Assembly (NCBI GenBank): GCA_041628615.1
Contig: JBFKOW010000162.1
Span: 1 to 7,662, forward strand
Length of the DNA: 7,662 nucleotides
DNA from: JAMWZF01 sp041628615
GTDB taxonomy: Bacteria; Pseudomonadota; Alphaproteobacteria; Rhodobacterales; Rhodobacteraceae
Direction of reading: 5' to 3'
The notes below the pieces were generated by a model. It did not search any database and was not told where the DNA came from. It was given only the letters and a program-made list of their open reading frames with translations. Positions 4,994 to 7,662 of the stretch are shown here, piece after piece. Position 1 is the first letter of the stretch; each line of letters begins with the position of its first letter. The position numbers and the translations under genes are program-made.

Positions 4994-6637
4994 ATGACCG
5001 AGACCCGCACAAGATGGTGGCAGCGCGCCACCGGCTACCAGATCTACCCGCGCAGCTTCGCCGACAGCAACGGCGACGGGATCGGCGACATTCCGGGGAT
5101 CATCGCCCGGCTGGATCACCTTGCCGACCTCGGCATCGGTTTCGTCTGGCTGTCCCCGGTCTATGCCTCGCCGATGGTCGACAACGGCTACGACATCGCC
5201 GACTACGACGCCATCGCGCCCGCGTTCGGCACCATGGCCGACATGGAGCGGCTGATCGCCGAGGCCCGGGCGCGGGGCATCGGCATCGTGATGGACCTGG
5301 TGGTCAACCACACCTCGGACCGGCACCGCTGGTTCGAAGCCGCCCGCGCCTCGGCCGCCGCGCCGACGCACGAGTTCTACGTCTGGCGCGACCCGGGCCC
5401 GGACGGCGGCCCGCCGGACGACCAGCAGGCGGTGTTCGGGGGCCCGGCCTGGACCTTCGTTCCGGAGATCGGCCGCTACTACCTCGGCTATTTCAGCCCG
5501 GCCCAGCCGGACCTGAACTGGCAGAACCCCGCCCTGCGCGCCGAGATCCACGCGATGATGAACCGCTGGCTCGACCGCGGCATCGCCGGGTTCCGGATGG
5601 ATGTCATCAGCCTGATCGGCAAGGACGTGGACGCCCGGATCTACGAGGAAGGCCCCGACCTGCACCGCTTCCTGCAGGAGATGCACCGCGCGACGCTGGC
5701 GGGCCGCGACGTGCTCACCGTCGGCGAGAGCTGGTCGGTCTCGACCGCCACCGCGCTCGACTATTGCGGGCGGGACCGGGGCGAACTCGACATGATGTTC
5801 CAGTTCGCCCACGTGATGGCGGGCTGGGACCTCGAGGGCGGCAAGTGGCAGCCGCGGCCCTTCGACCTCGTGGCGTTCAAGCGGGTGTTCGACGCCTGGC
5901 AGGCGGCGCTGGCCGAGGATGGCTGGAACGCGCTGTTCCTGTCCAACCACGACCTGCCGCGGCACGTGTCGCGCTATGGCGACGACGGCGCCTTCCGGGT
6001 CCGATCGGCCCGGCTCTGGGCCACCGTGCTGCACCTGATGAAAGGGACCCCCTTCGTCTACCAGGGCGAGGAGATCGGCATGACCAACGCCCGCTTCGCC
6101 CGGCTGGAGGACTTCCGCGATCTCGAGACGCTCCGACACTGGACCGAGCAGGCGGCCCGCGGGGTGACGCTCGACGCCTTCCTCGCCGGGGCCAACGCCA
6201 ATGGCCGCGACAATGCCCGCACCCCGATGCAGTGGGACGCCGGGTCCGGGGCAGGGTTCACCACCGGCACGCCGTGGATCGGCATCAACCCGAACCACGC
6301 GCAGGTCAACGTGGCCGCCGACCGCGACGACCCGGACGGCGTGATGGCGCATTACCGGGCGCTGATCGCGCTGCGCCGGACCGAGGAGATCGTGGTGCAT
6401 GGCCGCTACACCCCGGTCGCGCCGGACCACCCGCAGGTCTGGGCCTATACCCGCGACTGGAAGGGGCGGCGGCTGTCGGTCCTGGCCAACGTCTCGGGGT
6501 CGCCCTGCCGGTTCGAGGTGCCCGCCGCGCTCGCGGTCCGGGGCCGCTGCGTCAGCCACTCGGTCGCGCCGCGCGAGGCGCTGGCCGGCAGCGTGGACCT
6601 CGCCCCGTGGGAGGCGGTGGCGGTGCTGTCGGACTGA
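4994..6637 (+). CDS. GH13 alpha-glucosidase (oligo-1,6-glucosidase-like)
   Basis: A 547-residue glycoside hydrolase family 13 enzyme, full length for the oligo-1,6-glucosidase/alpha-glucosidase group and without a signal peptide, so it should act on imported oligosaccharides in the cytoplasm. In order: a calcium-binding-type loop DSNGDGIGD (24-32), region I DLVVNH (101-106), the nucleophile D203 in GFRMDVIS, the acid/base E245 in VGESWS, and the transition-state D320 in LSNHDLPRH. Later come QGEEIGMTN (from 357) and RDNARTPMQWD (405-415), both typical of this subfamily, then a short C-terminal beta domain. The residue after the nucleophile is valine (V204), which in studied members goes with alpha-1,6 (isomaltose-type) activity, while alpha-1,4 maltases usually have threonine. 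Trehalose-6-phosphate hydrolase is an alternative reading. No sugar transporter or LacI regulator is adjacent; it sits alone between erpA and dgt. Confidence 0.94.
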   Translation: MTETRTRWWQRATGYQIYPRSFADSNGDGIGDIPGIIARLDHLADLGIGFVWLSPVYASPMVDNGYDIADYDAIAPAFGTMADMERLIAEARARGIGIVMDLVVNHTSDRHRWFEAARASAAAPTHEFYVWRDPGPDGGPPDDQQAVFGGPAWTFVPEIGRYYLGYFSPAQPDLNWQNPALRAEIHAMMNRWLDRGIAGFRMDVISLIGKDVDARIYEEGPDLHRFLQEMHRATLAGRDVLTVGESWSVSTATALDYCGRDRGELDMMFQFAHVMAGWDLEGGKWQPRPFDLVAFKRVFDAWQAALAEDGWNALFLSNHDLPRHVSRYGDDGAFRVRSARLWATVLHLMKGTPFVYQGEEIGMTNARFARLEDFRDLETLRHWTEQAARGVTLDAFLAGANANGRDNARTPMQWDAGSGAGFTTGTPWIGINPNHAQVNVAADRDDPDGVMAHYRALIALRRTEEIVVHGRYTPVAPDHPQVWAYTRDWKGRRLSVLANVSGSPCRFEVPAALAVRGRCVSHSVAPREALAGSVDLAPWEAVAVLSD

Positions 6638-6638
6638 C

Positions 6639-6666
6639 CGGCGCGGAATTGCGGTGCACCGCGCCG
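6639..6666. repeat. Inverted repeat after the alpha-glucosidase gene
   Basis: CGGCGCGG (6639-6646) and CCGCGCCG (6659-6666) form a perfect 8-bp stem with a 12-nt loop that itself holds a TGC/GCA mini-stem. It starts one base after the stop codon and lies 49 bp before dgt. No T-tract follows, so it may be a weak terminator, a transcript-protecting hairpin or chance in GC-rich DNA. TATAGG (6677-6682), just beyond, could be a -10 element for dgt, but no good -35 is seen. Confidence 0.35.
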
Positions 6667-6714
6667 TCCCGGCCGCTATAGGGGCAGGGAGGACAGGCAA
6701 CGCGGGCAGGGGAC

Positions 6715-7662
6715 ATGCTTGCGCCATTCGCGACCCAGCCGGGCCGGAGCCGGGGACGGCTCCATCCCGAGGAGGAAAGCGCGTTCCGGTCGCCGTTTCA
6801 GCGGGACCGGGACCGGATCATCCATGCCAGCGCCTTCCGGCGGCTGAAGCACAAGACGCAGGTCTTCGTCGAGCACGAGGGCGACTACTTCCGCACCCGC
6901 CTGACCCATTCGATCGAGGTGGCGCAGGTGGCGCGGACCATCGCCAAGTATCTCGGGCTGGACCAGGAACTGACCGAGGCGGTGGCGCTGGCCCACGACC
7001 TCGGGCACACGCCCTTCGGCCATACCGGCGAGGACGCGCTGTCCGACCTGATGGCCCCCCACGGCGGCTTCGACCACAACGCCCAGGCAATCCGCATCGT
7101 CACCTCGCTGGAGCGGCACTATGCCGACTGGGACGGGCTGAACCTGACCTGGGAATGCCTGGAGGGGATCGCCAAGCACAACGGCCCGGTGCCCGCGCCG
7201 GTGCCCTGGGCGCTGGCGGCCTACGACGCGCGGCACGATCTCGAACTGCACAGCCACGCCGGGGCCGAGGCGCAGGTCGCGGCGCTGGCCGACGACATCG
7301 CCTACAACAACCACGACCTGCATGACGGGCTGCGGGCCGAGCTGTTCTCGACCGACGACCTGGCCGAACTGCCGGTGCTGCGCGATTGCTTCGCCGAGGT
7401 GGACACCCGCTATCCGACGCTGGACAAGTATCGCCGCCGCCACGAGGCGCTGCGCCGGTTCTTCGGGGTGCTGGTGGAGGACGTGATCACCGTGAGCCTC
7501 GCCAATCTCACCGATCTCGCGCCGGCCTCGGCCAATGACGTCAGGGGCGCGGGGCGGATGATGGCGCAGTTCTCGCCGGGCCTGTTCGCCGACCTCAAGG
7601 TGATCCGCCGCTTCCTGTTCGAGCGGATGTACCGCGCGCCTTCGGTGGTCGAGATGCGGGCG
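6715..7662 (+). CDS. dgt: Deoxyguanosinetriphosphate triphosphohydrolase (dGTPase), 3' end outside window
   Basis: The first 316 residues of an HD-superfamily dNTP triphosphohydrolase; the frame is still open at the right edge and the family is usually somewhat longer. It hydrolyses dGTP or other dNTPs to the deoxynucleoside and triphosphate and so controls nucleotide pools. The N-terminal signature RDRDRIIHASAFRRLKHKTQ (30-49) and YFRTRLTHSIEVAQVAR (58-74) are hallmark dGTPase sequences. The HD metal site is H65, H94-D95 (ALAHDLGHTPFGH) and D193 or D194 (LADDIAYNNHD). The FDHNAQ segment (119-124) is also typical. The start at 6715 (MLAPFATQPGRSRGRL) fits the family; AGGGG lies unusually close (two bases), so the ribosome site is imperfect. 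It has the same orientation as the alpha-glucosidase gene, with a 77-bp gap holding an inverted repeat, so it may have its own promoter. Confidence 0.95.
   Translation, partial: MLAPFATQPGRSRGRLHPEEESAFRSPFQRDRDRIIHASAFRRLKHKTQVFVEHEGDYFRTRLTHSIEVAQVARTIAKYLGLDQELTEAVALAHDLGHTPFGHTGEDALSDLMAPHGGFDHNAQAIRIVTSLERHYADWDGLNLTWECLEGIAKHNGPVPAPVPWALAAYDARHDLELHSHAGAEAQVAALADDIAYNNHDLHDGLRAELFSTDDLAELPVLRDCFAEVDTRYPTLDKYRRRHEALRRFFGVLVEDVITVSLANLTDLAPASANDVRGAGRMMAQFSPGLFADLKVIRRFLFERMYRAPSVVEMRA

Noticed and set aside
4871..6727. 618-codon open frame on the - strand opposite the alpha-glucosidase
   Set aside because: Shadow of a strongly conserved GH13 gene; composition is atypical for a real protein and no start signal supports it.
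6399..7325. 308-codon + strand open frame spanning the end of the glucosidase and the start of dgt
   Set aside because: It is out of frame with both real genes and is Arg/Gly/Pro-rich.
6676..7443. 255-codon open frame on the - strand opposite dgt
   Set aside because: Antisense shadow of dgt, whose HD motifs are unmistakable in the + frame from 6715.
1..7662. Search by eye for CRISPR repeats, insertion sequences, tRNA genes, attachment sites and toxin-antitoxin pairs
   Set aside because: No direct repeat series, transposase-like protein, terminal inverted repeats or tRNA-like cloverleaf was seen; the space is almost fully used by the genes listed.

Overview
The window is GC-rich, densely coding chromosomal DNA. 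Gene content and protein sequence point to an alphaproteobacterium of the Rhodobacteraceae type. The clues are a DksA that keeps only one of the four zinc cysteines, an NtrX-like Fis-type C-terminus, a dGTPase next to an ErpA-type iron-sulfur protein, and near-uniform G/C at third codon positions. This assignment is inferred from recognised protein sequences, not from a database search. I see no mobile elements, CRISPR arrays, tRNAs or rRNAs.

Layout, left to right. The end of a regulator gene (+) with an NtrX-like helix-turn-helix meets a MoxR-type AAA+ ATPase gene (-); the two stop codons overlap in a CTAG. A 212-bp gap with two short inverted repeats then separates moxR from the divergent dksA gene (+). 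dksA is followed after 15 bp by a class A FAD monooxygenase gene (+), probably in one operon. A GC-rich hairpin lies between the monooxygenase and the convergent exonuclease III gene xthA (-). xthA is divergent from a small SRPBCC-fold gene (+), which converges with erpA (-). erpA is divergent from a GH13 alpha-glucosidase gene (+). A deoxyguanosinetriphosphate triphosphohydrolase gene, dgt (+), follows and runs off the right end.

The genes are mostly single housekeeping or stress functions in alternating orientation: stringent-response transcription control (DksA), DNA base-damage repair (XthA), Fe-S cluster delivery (ErpA), dNTP pool control (Dgt) and oligosaccharide hydrolysis (GH13). Only dksA-monooxygenase looks like a real operon. 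No obviously new multi-gene system is visible. The points most worth a second look are the regulator fragment at the left edge, which lacks the expected AAA+ signature before its HTH and carries an RpoB-like nonapeptide; the MoxR ATPase without an adjacent VWA partner; the zinc-ligand-poor DksA and its coupling to a flavin monooxygenase; and the probable alpha-1,6 preference of the glucosidase.
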